Part shown: positions 1-13,261 of the stretch, piece after piece
How positions within the stretch are numbered: the stretch's first letter is position 1
Layout of the letters: every line of letters begins with the position of its first letter
From: Vermamoeba vermiformis
Lineage: Eukaryota; Tubulinea; Echinamoebida
DNA: 64,000 nucleotides
Assembly (NCBI GenBank): GCA_045837725.1
Contig: JBEWZL010000098.1
Location: 1-64,000, forward strand
Reading direction: 5' to 3'
Position numbers and translations under genes: made by a program
The notes under the pieces: model-generated
What the model was told of the DNA's origin: nothing
Database searches by the model: none
What the model saw: the letters and a program-made list of their open reading frames with translations, nothing else

Positions 1-345
1 ATTTCTTGGTTTCACATGCGAGAAGAAATGAGACAGACTTTGCAGTTGTTTGTTATCTAATGCATTGCTAATGCTTTGGTTTGACATTTAACGTTTTTTT
101 AAGTGTCTGATCTTGTATGAAATTGCTGAACTACTCTAGCTACCTTTACTTTACTACTTAACTTCGGATTGGATCTCGCCTTGTCGCGTAGCAGGAGCAA
201 CAAAAAAACAACAGTCTCGATGTGGGACTACAGGGACTTTATTAAGGTAAGGAACAATTATTTATAATAGAACAATTTAGTGGTGAATCTGACAAGTCAA
301 ACTATTCAGAACAAAGAGTTTGGTCGTATTCATCGACTAAGCAAT
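1..345. other. 3' flank of the cysteine-rich gene; no gene seen
   Basis: AT-rich sequence downstream of the minus-strand cysteine-rich gene. Apparent reading frames on the plus strand continue antisense across the real gene and are shadows. I see no RNA gene or repeat here. Confidence 0.5.
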
Positions 346-1868
346 TTAGAAGGCCAAGGCAACGACAGCAAGAACAGAGCCGGCAACCAAGGTAACGGCG
401 CTGCTAGCCTTGGTGGTAGAGAAGTTGGAGTTGGCAGAAATAACTTCGTTGACCTTGGTCTCAACGGAAGTTTCATCAAAGCCGGCGGGAGGAGCGGACT
501 TGTCCCAAGAGACAGTGATGAGGAACGTGTTGTCACCAACTTTGTCAACACTGACGTACATGGCGTCAATGCCAAGCTTGTTGGAAATGAAGAACTTGAT
601 GTCTTCCTCGGTCAAGGTGAGACCCTTGACGGAGATCTCGATGGAGAGGGAGAAGCGATCGCTTTCAGGAACAGCCTCAGAGCAGTTCTCGCCGCGGTAG
701 AAGCCAGGGGCGCAGACAGGGCGGTCGAAGCCGTCGCAACGAGTGGTGGCAGTATCCTTGCAGACGGTACCGGCGCAGTAAGAGCAGCAAGCACCTTCCT
801 TTTGAACGTGATAGTCATCGTTCTGAGGGCAGTCACCAGTGAAGGCAGGGCAGACAACGGTGTTGCAGTAGTTGGCGTCACGGCACACGGGGCAGCAGTT
901 GTCTTCGACGCGAACAGAGACTTGACCATCAGCGCAAGTAAGAGCGGGACACACAACGTTGTCCCCGCACTCGCGCTCCTGCTTGCAGACAGGGCAGCAG
1001 TGGTTGTCATCGATTCTGGGGAAGGTACCGTTCTCGCAGGCAAGCTCGGGGCATACCACAGTGGAGCACTCAACCTTAGGAACGCACACCTTGCAGCAGC
1101 CGCTATCGACTTTTTGTTCACCGTCGCGGCACTCAACCGCAGGGCAGGCATCAGAGCTGCAGGAGTCAACAGGGCGGCAAGTAGCGCAGCAGTCATAAGG
1201 ACCTTTGAAGTCATGCTCACCTTCGGCGCAGTTGACTAAAGTAGTGGAGTGTAAGTGCAACGATTCATAAAACAACATCCGGATTCGAACTTACGTTGAG
1301 GGCACTCAACGTTCTCGCAGCTAGGAACGCAAACGGGGCAGCACTCGCCAGAAGGAACGACGGCACGCTCGTTGTCACCGCAGGTAACTTGGGAGCAGGT
1401 AGTGGAGGAGCAGGCAGGGCGTTCTTCGAAGGTACAGATTAGAATTGATTCCAAAAAGTAAGAGTTACTGATTTTCTTACCAGCGCACTCGCAAGAGGGG
1501 CAACCATTGCTGTTCTTCTTGAAACCGTAGGGGCAGTACAAAGTGCACGAAGGGCTGTCGCAAACTAGGGAAAATTAAATTAGTAATCCAAATCCGGTAG
1601 GTAAGTAGCAAAACAAGTCTTTACCAGGAGTTAAGTTTCTGCAGACCTCACGGCCTTCACCGTCCAAGTAGACGGCATTGCAACCGGCGTAACCGGTGCG
1701 GCAGGACTGGTAGACACAACCCACAGGAGCAGCGAGCGAGCAAGGATCAACGAAGCATTGATATCCGGAGGAGGGAGCGGCGACAGGAGCGGCGGAAGGA
1801 GCGGCGGGAGGTTCGCTAGCAAAGCAGGCAGTAATGAAGAGGCAGACAACAAGAGTCTTAAGCAACAT
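346..1868 (-). CDS. Secreted cysteine-rich protein with VWC-like repeats and a hydrophobic C-terminus
   Basis: Four exons (1625-1868, 1481-1564, 1295-1423, 346-1235) join in frame to 448 residues. The start is the first ATG and is followed by a clear signal peptide (MLLKTLVVCLFITACFAS). Next come an Ala/Pro-rich linker, an EB/antistasin-like cysteine cluster, and three or four von Willebrand C-like units with repeated CCPVC motifs. The C-terminal third is a cysteine-poor domain rich in charged residues. The protein ends in a short hydrophobic stretch with no charged tail, which is typical of a GPI-attachment signal. Such proteins are usually extracellular-matrix or surface adhesion components. 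The exact function is not recognisable. The acceptor of exon 3 is the least certain junction. Confidence 0.75.
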
Positions 1869-2578
1869 TTTCTCGTGTGATTGTTGATAAGAGGCTTGAA
1901 AAACTTGAATGAAAAGAGCCGTTGAGACAATTAAATCGGTTATTCTCCACGTGGGTTGTCATGGGTAAGAAAAAAACAAGATTTCAATTCATTACCGTAA
2001 ATATTGCAGGACTTTACAATTGTTACGGCCACCCGAAATATCCCAAAAATGGTCGAAGATCTCAATCAAATCACGTGGTTACTTAAGCATCGGTATCCCT
2101 TCTAAATTCGCTTACTATCCTCTGCAGTTGTACCGGAGTGATAGCCTAACTCAAACCACTCGAACGACTCAAGATGTCTGTTCGGTAAAGATTCGAAATT
2201 CATATTGGATTGAGAAATCTGCATGCTAATTAGAAGCTTTGCGATGTAATTGCGTCGTGGCACGAGGCAGGCGACATTTCAAATGAAAACTTGGTGATTC
2301 CTTACTGTCATTTTTCTTTCGCTTGACAGTAAACTCAACATCTGTGCTATTGTAGTTATTGTATCTGCACCTACGTCACGACCACGAGGTATGACCCATT
2401 TTGTAAACTTTACGCAGAGGAATATGCGTAGTAAAGGCATTAACGGTACAGAAGTCCTTCTAAATACATTGTATGTATACTAACATCGTTTGAATTATTC
2501 AATATAAGCTGCTTAGTAAAATTTTAAGAAGGTTTTCCTCACGAAACTACTTGAGACAATCGTGTTTTATTTACAAAT
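1869..2578. other. Intergenic region between a minus-strand start and a minus-strand 3' end
   Basis: About 700 bases holding the upstream region of the cysteine-rich gene and the 3' flank of the first LRR kinase. The stretch just below the kinase stop (about 2519-2578) is nearly the same as the matching stretch after the second kinase (about 7560-7618), so the tandem duplication included the 3' flank. I see no other gene. Confidence 0.5.
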
Positions 2579-5500
2579 TTATAGCGTGATACCGTTCGCA
2601 CTGCAATATTGATCAATATGTTGACAGATTGATTCAAAATCAGGACGTTCATCTGCATTCATCTTCAAACACATTGATACGAGTTGTGACAGCAGTGGAT
2701 GCATGTCATTGGGAAGTGCTGGAATCAATCCTTGATCTCTGATCTTTGCTCCAATGGCGAGAACGTCTTCGTTAATGTGAGGTTCAGTTTGCGTGATGAT
2801 TTCAGTCAGAACGATGCCGTACATCCAGACATCCTAAAAAGGTGTTACATGTTTAGCATGAAGTGTCGTTAATGTCTAGGCACTTACGCTCTTTGGAGTA
2901 TTGATACGGGCACTCAGGGACTCAGGTGCCATCCATCTGATTGGTCCAATGTTGCTGTAAGTCTTTGACTCTTGGTTCACTTGCAACAAACGAGACATGC
3001 CGAAGTCCGACACTTTCGGCGTTCCTTTCTGCAACAAAACATTGCGTGCAGCCAAATCACGATGAACAATGTTATGCTTGTGAAGATGAAGCATGCCTCG
3101 GGCGATACCTTTTTGAGCGAGGGTTAGGGTTTGGCTTATGAGTTGTGGAAAATCATACCTGCAGCAATACGAATCTTCTCATGGTCGCTAATAGGCTCGC
3201 TTGTTTCAAAAAGCAAGTTATCAAGTGATCCACCGTTACAATACTCCAGAACAATGACAGGTTCAGGTCCGTCGATACTAATCGCAAGAAGTTGAACAAC
3301 GTTTGGATGAGGTGTCAGTTTCATCATCAGTGCTGCCTCACGCAAGAACTCATCCATCTTGCTTGGAACATTGCAGAACTTGAACGCAACTTGTGTTTGT
3401 TGCCATTTGCCGACATAAACTTTGCCAAAACTGCCAGAACCAAGTTCACGATCGAGTTTGAGTGATGATGAAGGAGTCAAGAATGATTTGTCAGCCAATG
3501 AGGTCATGATGTCCATGGACACTTGTTGACGAATGTTTCTTCTGAATCGACCCTTGCGCCATAGTACTACAACCACGATGAGCGCTACTATCAGAGGCAG
3601 ACCAATGCCGAGAGTAAAAGCCAACGCAAACACTGTTGCCTCGCTCAAGTCAGAACAGCTCGCAATGTCAGTTGCTGTGACTTCTACAACAAGCTGCCCA
3701 GCTGTGAAGTTAGTGCTCGACACTTGACTCTTCGTTGCAGTGTACTCGCGACACTTCTCTTCTCGTGCCACTGCCATTGAACCACTCATGAGGTCGCTGT
3801 AAGAATAAATGAACGATATCGGTGTGACCGACAATTGGTCTTGCACATTGGCACCTTGCGTAGATGTGACGGACAGTCCGATATCACCATTCACTCGAAG
3901 ACATTGCGTCCGAATGTCACTTGTCAAGTCAACGAACAACGTTGATCCTGAAGAGACCTCTAAGTCTATTATGCATAGTTAGTAACGCTTAAATGCGCTA
4001 CATTTACTCACATTGATACTGCAGAAACGATGAGATGGTTTCGTTTTGAGTGATAATCTTTCGAGTTCCTGAGCCTGACAGGCGAGACAGAGTCAGTTGT
4101 GCACGTTGTAACTAAGAGCAAGCTTCGAAATAGACTTACAAGGAGGGCTAGATTGACAGATGCTGACAGTCTGATCGCCGCAGCACAAGTTGTTTCCTGC
4201 CACGTTGCACTCCAACATTTGCACGGTCGGCTCAAAGAGACCGATCAGCTGGTTATTGGCCAGATTTCTACGATCGTTAGAAGAGGCCAGTTAACTGATA
4301 AAGTAATTATACTTACAACTGTTTGAGACTTATCATCGTATTGAATGAGTTGGGGATAACGCCGCTCAAGCGATTGTTCTGGAGCGTTCTGAAGGTTGAC
4401 ATGTTAAGAAGTTAAGTGACACGTGTCAAACTTTTTTCACGGTGACACTTACAAGGACGCCAAGCTTTGGAAGTTCTCAAACGTCGAAGGAATAGTGCCC
4501 TCGAGTTGATTGTTCTCCAATGACAGTTGAGTCAAAGTGCCGATAGATCCGAGCTCATCTGGGATCGTCCCCGAGAACGCATTGCTGTCAAGTTGCAGCA
4601 CCTGCAATGATATCATATTCGATATTGATTGTGGTATCACGCCTTGGAAATTATTAGAATTCAATTTCCTGTCCAAACGCAAAGTTAGAGCCACATTTCC
4701 TAATTTGGAAGTACGTACAAAGTGGTGAGATACTGCAGCGAAGTCAATGACGGAGGCAATGTGCCAGAGAGCTCGTTGAATTGAAGGTCGATCTCATTGA
4801 TTGAAGTCAGCGATTCAAAGAAGTCCGGTAGATCTCCTTCAAGTCTGTTGTTGGCAGCAGATCTGTCAAAGAGATATTATTTTTCCGCTTGTAGGGCACT
4901 TTGAATTATATATTGACGTACAGCTTAGCCATATGTTCCAACAGAGACAAAGACGATGGAATCGACCCTTCAAAATTATTGTTGCTCAGATCCCTGTAGA
5001 TGAGACGACGTTAGAAAAGCTCGAAAAGTGAGTAGACTTACAATTCTTGAATTAATCTCGATTTGGTGATATTCGGAATTACTCCGCTGAATCGATTGCC
5101 TTGAAGCTTTCTATATTAAGAATTATTAGTGCTTCGTAAATCTCGTTATTGTACTTACAATGTTCGAAGATTGAGAAATATCTCCAGAGCACTATCAGGA
5201 ATGGGCCCAGAAAAATGATTGAACGATAGGTCCCTAGACGAAATAGCCATAAAATTAGTCTCGTGATGTTTCAAAAACGAGTACGTACAAGGTGTTCAGA
5301 GAAGATCCAGAACCAATTTCAAACTTGGGAAATGCCCCTTCAATACTATTTCGACCAAGCAGCCTATGATAGCTGTTGGTTAGCTAGGAAGAATCGATTA
5401 AGTACAACAATAGCACGCACAAAGTATTGATCGCCCAAGCTGGATTCGGATTGAAAACTCCTGAAAATAAGTTTGACGAGACATCGCTAATAGAAAATAT

Positions 5501-7375
5501 TAATAACACCTATTAGGTATACTGGTTACTAAAGTCTCTTACACAAGTGTTAGTGACGTTATGTTGTAGAGCGGATCTAAAGTCCCGTTCAATCTGTTGA
5601 ACGCCAAGGTCCTTCAAATAGCATATATTGTATTAATATATCGCATTGTACCATGGAGATACTTACAAGGACAGCAAATTGCTCAGTTTCTGGAACGACG
5701 AAAGAGATCCGGTCAGTCGGTTGTTCGCCGCGGAAATCCTATGCAGAAAGGGAGTTAAATCCAGCAAAGCAAATTTAGTTTGCATCTTACATCGTAACAG
5801 AAGGAGATTCTAGCTCTGGAACCGTGCCATCTAACAGATTACCGGAAACATCGCTAATAAAAAATTAACTCGGATGTAAGAAAAATATTCATATCAAGCT
5901 TCGGTATTGCTAGGAGGTTTAATAATATTCCATAGAAAAACGATATCCTCCTTAATAACTTACATCACTTGCAAGTTCGAATTATTGAGGCGCGGAAAAT
6001 CTCCTGTGAGCCGATTGCCAGACAGCTCTCTTCCGATAATAATAAATCAGCTTACGTTCAGTTAAAAAAACAACTTATAAGCGTTACGTACAAATTTGAG
6101 CATACCATCTCTGGTAAAATTGGCGGAATTGTTCCTGTCAATTTGTTGTTCGATAGATCGCTACGCCAACAAGTAATGAGTATCGTAATATTAAAGAATA
6201 CGTGCTTACATAGCAGTTGATATGCTCGAATTTGAAAAAGAAGCTGGAATTGTTCCGCTAAGTTGATTGGCAATCAGGTATCTACCAGAAAATTAGTTAC
6301 TAGTGCATACATATTCGAACAATTCAACTCTGTTGGTATACATACAATGCAAAGAGCTTTTTGTATGAGAAAAGCTCCTCAGGAATCGTTCCAGTTAATG
6401 AGTTGTACGCAAGATCCAAATTTTGCAAGTTAGGCGACCAAGTTGCAGGAATGCTTCCCGTCAGCTTGTTGTTTCTTAAGTATAATTGTACTAAATCAGG
6501 ACTGTTTGCGAAGTTCTCGGGCACAGATCCGGAGAGCAAGTTGTTCGCAATTGTTCTGGCGCCAACAATTAATTATTTGGAAAAGACCAAATTATTATTC
6601 CTACATGTAATTCACCGTGTGGATGATATTTGGCAGTGTTCCTGTCAGTCTATTTCCGGTTAGCTCGCTAGAAAAAGATTAGTTACGAGATGTGCTAAAG
6701 TAAGGCCAACGACTTACACAAAAGCGCGCTTCGGATTAGAAAATACGCCAACGGGGATTGTCCCTTCTAAAAAGTTGCTTGATAAAACTCTGGCATTCAA
6801 AATGAATTAGATCACACCCGATATATGTCCAGATTTTGTTTTATCAACTTATATCGCAGTTGCGTTGCATTGGTCGAAAGAGGTGGGGATAGTACCACCC
6901 AACTGAGTATAGCTTATCTCCCTTAACGGAACGTTAATCCAATTTAATACACTCGTGGATCGACTTACAATCGCTGTAATTTAGGCAATAAAACTCCAAC
7001 AGAATTCGGTAATGAACCATCAACAGGTCTTCGCCTAATATATCTACAATTATAGCAAAATTAATTTTATTTTGATTGCGTAATCAAAATATTCTGATCT
7101 TGGTTAACTTACATTGCAATTAGCTCTCCCCCAGGATTGCATTGAAAATTAGTGCTGTAAACAGTGCAGACATCATCTAAAGGAAACAAAGAAGCAAATC
7201 CAGGCGAAGTCGATCTAAAATCTTCTATAAACTGATTACTTTCTGCGCTGAGTTGGCATTGCACGATTGATAATAAGTTGCATATATATAATAATATGCC
7301 CAACTTCTTGAACAGACAATGTGTGTTGCCATACTGCGAAAAATTATTTACACGCGCAAACAACGAGAGACGCAT
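2579..7375 (-). CDS. LRR receptor-like protein kinase, copy 1
   Basis: Single-pass receptor kinase split into about 25 exons. It starts at an ATG with a hydrophobic signal-like stretch and has a long run of plant-type LRRs carrying the LxxNxLxGxIP pattern. A cysteine-containing juxtamembrane domain and one membrane helix (ATVFALAFTLGIGLPLIVAL) follow. The cytoplasmic kinase has the glycine loop GSGSFG, the VAFK lysine, HRDLAARN, DFG and an APE-type motif, so it should be catalytically active and looks TKL-like. The last four exons are 3159-3959, 2888-3108 and 2579-2833, preceded by one ending near 4137. It lies head to tail, 243 bp apart, with a close paralogue (7619-12373). The ligand is unknown. 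Individual LRR exon ends were not all fixed. Confidence 0.82.
4417..4428. repeat. Palindrome TGACACGTGTCA in an intron
   Basis: A perfect 12-bp palindrome with an E-box core (CACGTG), inside an intron of the first LRR kinase. A second inverted AGTGTCA-type half-site follows within about 25 bases. The same palindrome recurs in three other introns of this window. Confidence 0.7.
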
Positions 7376-7618
7376 TTGTGTCTTCTACGACTGGTATCAA
7401 ATTCTTCGTATTACTAACCGCCATAGGCAATAAAAACCATCGATGACATATTCGTCAGTGTGATTTTCGAAACTTCGTGGTGGATTTAGTTCTTTCATAA
7501 TTTCGTAATCGCACAATTGTGGTGATTGACATAGGGACCACAAGTGAATTACTTCACAATAAAATTTTAAGAAGGTCCGCACGAAACTACTTGAGACAAT
7601 CGTGTTTTATTTACAAAT

Positions 7619-10600
7619 TTATATCGTTATTCCATTCGCACTGCAATATTGATCAATATGTTGACAGATTGATTCAAAATCAGGACGTTCATCTGCATTC
7701 ATCTTCAAGCACATTGACACGAGCTGTGACAGCAGTGGATGCATGTCATTGGGAAGCGCTGGAATCAATCCTTGATCTCTGATCTTTGCGCCAATCTCGA
7801 GAGGGTCTTCGCTGACGTGCGGCTCTGCTTGCGAGATGATTTCAGTCAGAACGATGCCGTACATCCAAACATCCTGAAGGCACATCGTCAGTACACTACT
7901 AATAAGCGCTCAATAGTTCCAAACATACCGTCTTGGTGCTGTGCACTCGATTTTTGAGAGACTCAGGCGCCATCCATCGAATGGGACCGATGTTGCTGTA
8001 AGTCTTTGACTCGTTGTTGACCTGGAGCAGTCGTGACATGCCAAAGTCTGACACTTTAGGACTGCCTTTCTGAATCAACACGTTTCGTGCAGCCAAGTCA
8101 CGATGAACGATGTTATGCTTGTGAAGATGAAGCATGCCTCGGGCAATACCTGAACGAATGTTATTAGTACCGGGAATGACACGTGTCACAAAGTGTCATC
8201 TTACCTGCTGCGTAACGAATCTTCTCTTCGTATGAGATCGCCTTCGTTGAGTCGAACAAAATATTGTCAAGCGATCCACCATCACAGTACTCCAGAACAA
8301 TGACAGGTTCAGGTCCGTCGATACTGATTGCAAGAAGTTGAACAACGTTTGGATGAGGTGTCAGTTTCATCATCAGTGCTGCCTCACGCAAGAACTCATC
8401 CATCTTGCTCGGAACATTGCAGAACTTGAACGCAACTTGTGTTTGTTGCCACTTGCCGACATAAACTTTGCCAAAACTGCCAGAACCAAGTTCACGATCG
8501 AGTTTGAGTGATGATGAAGGAGTCAAGAATGATTTGTCAGCCAATGAGGTCATGATGTCCATGGACACTTGTTGACGAATGTTTCTTCTGAATCGACCTT
8601 TGCGCCACAGCACAATCACCACGATTAGAGCGATGATCAGCGGCAGACCAAGGCCGAGAGAAAAAGCGAGAGCAAACACTGTTGCCTCGCTCAAGTTCGA
8701 GCAACCAGCAACTGCAGACGCTGTGAGTGCGATGGTCAACGAACCCGTCGTTGTGTCCGTGGCAGGCGTGACTGACAGTTGAGCTGCAAAGTTGGTGCAC
8801 TTGTCGTTCGAAACAACGTTCAAATCACCAGTGGGAAGGGTGGTGAACGCGTGCGAATAAGAAATTGGCATGAACGTAGTGTCTTGTGAAGGCGTGCTTG
8901 ATACTAAGAGCTGGATATCGCCACTCAAACTGAGGCATTGAGTCTGAATGTTCGTGTTTGGATCAACAAGCAGCACAACTCCTGCGGGCACATCGAGCGC
9001 TAGAAAATACATGGTGAGTTCATTAATAACTCCTTTTGCATCGTAGTGCTTACATTGGAATTGCTGCGACATAGTGATGGTCTCATTTTGAGCAACGATC
9101 TTGCGAGTTCCCGAGCCTTAATGTAGACGTTAGGTACACGTAGAAATATGTGGAAGTAACTTACATGGAGAGCTAGCGCGACAAGCACCTGAGGTTAGAT
9201 CACCGCAACAAAAGTTGTTTCCTCCCAGATTGCACTCGACCAGGGCCATTGTTGGCTCGAAGAATCCCGTCAACTGATTACCGGCCAAGTTCCTGTTGCA
9301 GTGTTAGAGGTACTCATCGATAAACAGAGCACTTACAATTGCTTCAATCCTGTATTCGAGCTCAACGATGATGGAACAGTGCCACTCAGTTGATTGTTCT
9401 GAAGCGTTCTGAAAGCGAAAGTGTCAGATTAAAATGACACGTGTCACTCAAAGTGTCAACAATCGAAGAACTTACAATGAAGCCAGTGCACTGAGGTTCA
9501 GCAAGTTTGAAGGAATCGTGCCGTCCAAAGCGTTGTTCTCGAGTGCCAGCTGTGTCAATGAATTGAGTTGACCGATCTCTGCGGGGATCGTTCCTACGAA
9601 CTTGTTGCTACCCAATTTCCTGCATAGTATTGGTATCACTCGTACCAATAACGAAGTAATATTGCTTACAGTATCTGCGTCGACTTCATAGAACCAATAG
9701 CCGAGGGTATTGTCCCAGTCAGCTCGTTCGACGTTAACACCCTGAAATCAGGCCGGTTAGTTTCTGTTGAAAAAATTGTCTAATTTGTAGTCTTACAATG
9801 ACGTAAGGAATCGGAGGGTGGTAATTGAGGGCGGGAATGGTCCAGAGAACTTGTTGAACTCCAAATTGAGAGTCGATAGACGCGAGATTGTTTCGAAGAT
9901 ATCAGGAATCGTGCCTTCGAACTGATTGTTTGCTACGCTCCTAAATTTATTGAGTTAGTGCTGCGGATGTATAAATTGATGCGTCATTAGCTAACTCACA
10001 AGTCGGTTAGTTGCACCAACTGGCCAATACTTTCTGGCAATGTGCCGACGAACTTGTTGTTGCTCAAGTCGCTGTAAAAATTGTTTAGTAACTATAACAC
10101 GAGTTAGATCGCTGTACGTACAGTGATCCGAGCACGAAAGTGTTCGTAAAATTCGGGAAAGTCCCTGAGAACTGATTGCCTTGTATCTTCCTGCAAAGCG
10201 GGTTAATAACAATATAATTAATACTCTGGAGTACTTACAGCGACAGTAACGTAGTCAGACTGTTCAATCTATCTGCAGGAATAGATCCGCTGAATTGATT
10301 GAACGAGATATCACTTTTGAGGAACGTTAGAATATAGGAGTCATTATATAGTTCGGGAGCTTACAGGTAACGCAATGACGTGCCACTGACAATACCAAAA
10401 AGTGGAAACGATCCGACAAACTGGTTTGAATGAACGTAACTAAGGAGCCGTAAGTTAGATTTTTCGATTGTTGCTATTAATCCTTACATTTCCTGAACGG
10501 AGCCCCAAGCTGGATTAGGAACGAATTCTCCGGTAAAAGCATTTGATGATAAGTCCCTAAAAGTGTTAGCTATTTTCGGTTAGAGTGATATCACATACAG

Positions 10601-12373
10601 TTTAATCAGTTGAGTCAGCACTGACAGCTCATCCAAAGGGCCGCTAAAGCTATTAAGACTCAAATCCCTATTGAACAAGCAAAGTTGCGTTAATCCAGAA
10701 ATTCTCGAGATCCGACGACTTACAAAAAGGTGGCGCGGAACGCATTTTTGAACGACGGTAGTGGTCCAGATAACATATTGTTTGATATAGTACTGTTTTT
10801 AAACATTAACTTCTAACATATTGGTAACGATGAACTTACAGATCCGTAAGTGAAGTACAGTTCAAAGCATCATAAGGAATGGTTCCGGACAAGCGATTGT
10901 TCGGTAATTGCCTTTCATACATTATTGTCAATACGTTTAGCGCAATCAGCAATGGAATTTGACTTACAGAGCGGTAATTGACGAACCAACCAATGGGAAC
11001 TGGCCTGTGAGAAAGTTACTGCCCAAATTACTAATGAAATGTTAAAATGATTAAAATAAAGCGATGGATGAGATCATACAGATAACTGATCTGGCTTCTC
11101 GTGAGATCCGGAATCGTTCCGCTTAGTTGGTTGTTCGAAAGGTATCTAAAACATTCACAATTAATACTTAGTTCGAGCTAGACTCGATATACTTACACTG
11201 AACCAATTTTAGTTGTGGCGAACTCGGGTGGAAGAGTGCCGCTTAGCTTGTTACCAGAGAGGTCCCTGTCAGATTCGTTAACAACAAGATTTCAGATCTT
11301 GCTCCACGGTACATACAGTCTATATGTTATCGAGTTAAATAGACTTCCGGGGATAGTTCCGGTTAGACCATTCTGCCATAGGTGCCTATTTCATAGAAAT
11401 GAGTAACAGTTCGATCGCAGTTGGGTACAAACTTACAGCTCACTGAAACTTGATAGGAGCTCTGGAAGTGTACCCGTGAACAGGTTTGTGCTCGCGTATA
11501 CATTTTTTAGTCGAGGAAGTTGAAAGAGCGAAGGAGGTATGGATCCAGTTAAGAAATTGTTTGAAATCATACTTCAAGAGGAGGTCAAAACGATTTTGGA
11601 CAAAAAATAAAATCACTTACAATGTCGTTACATTTGGAAGGTTGAATTCCGGTAGGGTACCAGAGAGTTGATTGGATTGTAGGGAACTGTTCAAAAGTAA
11701 TTCGTAAGTTAACGCATCCGGACGGGACCCGGCACTGGACTCACATGGACAAAAGCCCTTCCATTCTGAACAAACTCGCGGGTATTGACCCTTCTAAGAA
11801 ATTTTGAGAAAGATCCCTACGATAATCATTGATTAGTACGAACAATGAAATAGTTTTTGATTGACCCACAAATATGCCAGGGATAGGTTTGCAATGCTCG
11901 GTGGAATAGTGCCAGTCAAAGCGCTTCTAGATATGAGTCTAAAAGAATAAGATGATTGAGCTTATTGACAAAGAAGCGCTTCTGGTTTGCCTTACAACGA
12001 CGTTAACATCGGAAGTGAGCCGAGAGAGTCTGGTATCGAACCGCCGAGTGTTTGTTGCAGATTTCTGGATGCATGGTTAGAGGATTAATCATGATTGCAA
12101 CGTTCATATTTAGGTGTTCCAAGAAAATTTGGATGTAATCCAGATCCCAACTTACATGCGCATTAAATGGCCGTTGATGTCACAAATAAACTTTGGTGTT
12201 AATGAACAAATATCTTTGCTTGCAAAACTGGCCGCGAATCCAGGAGAACTTGCAATAAAATCAGCAATAAATTGCGCATCTTCGGCTGCTAATTGAGCCT
12301 GTGTTCTGTCGTTGAATACAACCAACAAATAAATAAATAAAATCCACTTTGTGGATGCAAAAGGTAAACGCAT
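7619..12373 (-). CDS. LRR receptor-like protein kinase, copy 2
   Basis: Paralogue of the neighbouring kinase with the same plan in about 27 exons: signal peptide (MRLPFASTKWILFIYLLVVF), an N-terminal cap, many IPxxL-type LRRs, a juxtamembrane domain, one membrane helix, and a kinase with GSGSFG, VAFK, HRDLAARN, DFG and APE motifs. The last exons are 8205-8999, 7929-8149 and 7619-7873; the last two have exactly the same lengths as in copy 1 (221 and 255 nt). The LRR exon near 9337-9410 is exactly 72 nt, or 24 codons, starting and ending in phase 2, and others are 72, 75 or 144 nt. The kinase half is far more similar to copy 1 than the ectodomain is. This suggests ligand diversification over a shared signalling output. 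The ligand and downstream pathway are unknown. Confidence 0.82.
8177..8188. repeat. Palindrome TGACACGTGTCA in an intron
   Basis: Second copy of the 12-bp palindrome, in the intron between kinase exons of the second LRR kinase. It is followed at once by CAAAGTGTCAT, a half-site also seen beside the other copies. Confidence 0.7.
9435..9446. repeat. Palindrome TGACACGTGTCA in an intron
   Basis: Third copy of the palindrome, between two LRR exons of the second LRR kinase. It is followed by CTCAAAGTGTCAA, the same half-site arrangement as the copies at 8177 and 28325. Confidence 0.7.
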
Positions 12374-13261
12374 TGTTTTGGATAATTAAATCGTTAGGTT
12401 AAAACTAAAATCGAGGATCGTTTTATGGGTCGTGAAAGCAAAATTGACCGATAAAATAATATCTCGCTCTTAGTATGAAAGTTACTTGTTATTGAATTAA
12501 AAACGAAAAAATATCATTTAATTTATGCAGATACCGTGTCATGTGTCACACATCACGTGACAACCCACGTGGTAGGCTTAATTTTTCGCGGAAGTGTCGT
12601 AACCACGTGAGGTTAGCGTGTGCGGGAGCACATTTCTTGCTATTTTACCAAAAAGTCTTGCTCCCATCTTCGTACAATGCGTACGCTTGAAGATCGGCCG
12701 ATCGCTAGATCCACTTAACAGGAAACACACTGCGTGGTCAAAACAATAAGATCTATAATGGCGTATTGTCCGTCAAGCTTACTACGTAGTGTCTACGAGC
12801 CACATCGACACAGTTTGTATGCTAACCTGTCATCCACGAACTGGCCCGAATCTGGATCTGCCAAACTACCGTAATTTCCTTCCGACAATTATAAGTATAA
12901 ACCTTATTCTGTCAATAATGACAAGTTACTCAGCGTAATTCTCTGCGAAGTGTCGAAACGTCATCGCCAATCAGTTTTCGTGAAAGGACAAATTCTGAGT
13001 TTTATCGTGTTCTGATCGAAGCTTCTGAAATTGAATCAAGAAGAAGTTTCGATTCTGATTAGCAATACTGATATATATAACGACCCTATCACCGGAAAGA
13101 TCAAGTTATGTTAATCGCGGATTGTTATTTATTATTTAAACCTAGTACGGTTTGTGCCTGATAGAGTTATCATCCTAAACATAAAATGCAAATGCGTCAA
13201 AAATACTGCTTTAATAACACATTAAGGCAAATACGGACCATTCTAAACTTTGCATCCGTTG
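12374..13261. other. Intergenic region upstream of the second LRR kinase
   Basis: About 890 bases between the LRR kinase start and the WDR89-like stop. Near 12536-12575 there is a cluster of GTGTCA, TCACGTGA and CCACGTGG sites, E-box-like words related to the intronic palindromes. It lies about 170 bases upstream of the kinase start and could be its promoter. No coding exon is supported. Confidence 0.45.

Noticed and set aside
280-1239. Long plus-strand reading frame of about 319 codons
   Set aside because: It is antisense to the cysteine-rich gene, has low-complexity Ala/Val/Gly composition and no ATG-led structure. The minus strand carries the signal peptide, cysteine pattern and clean introns.
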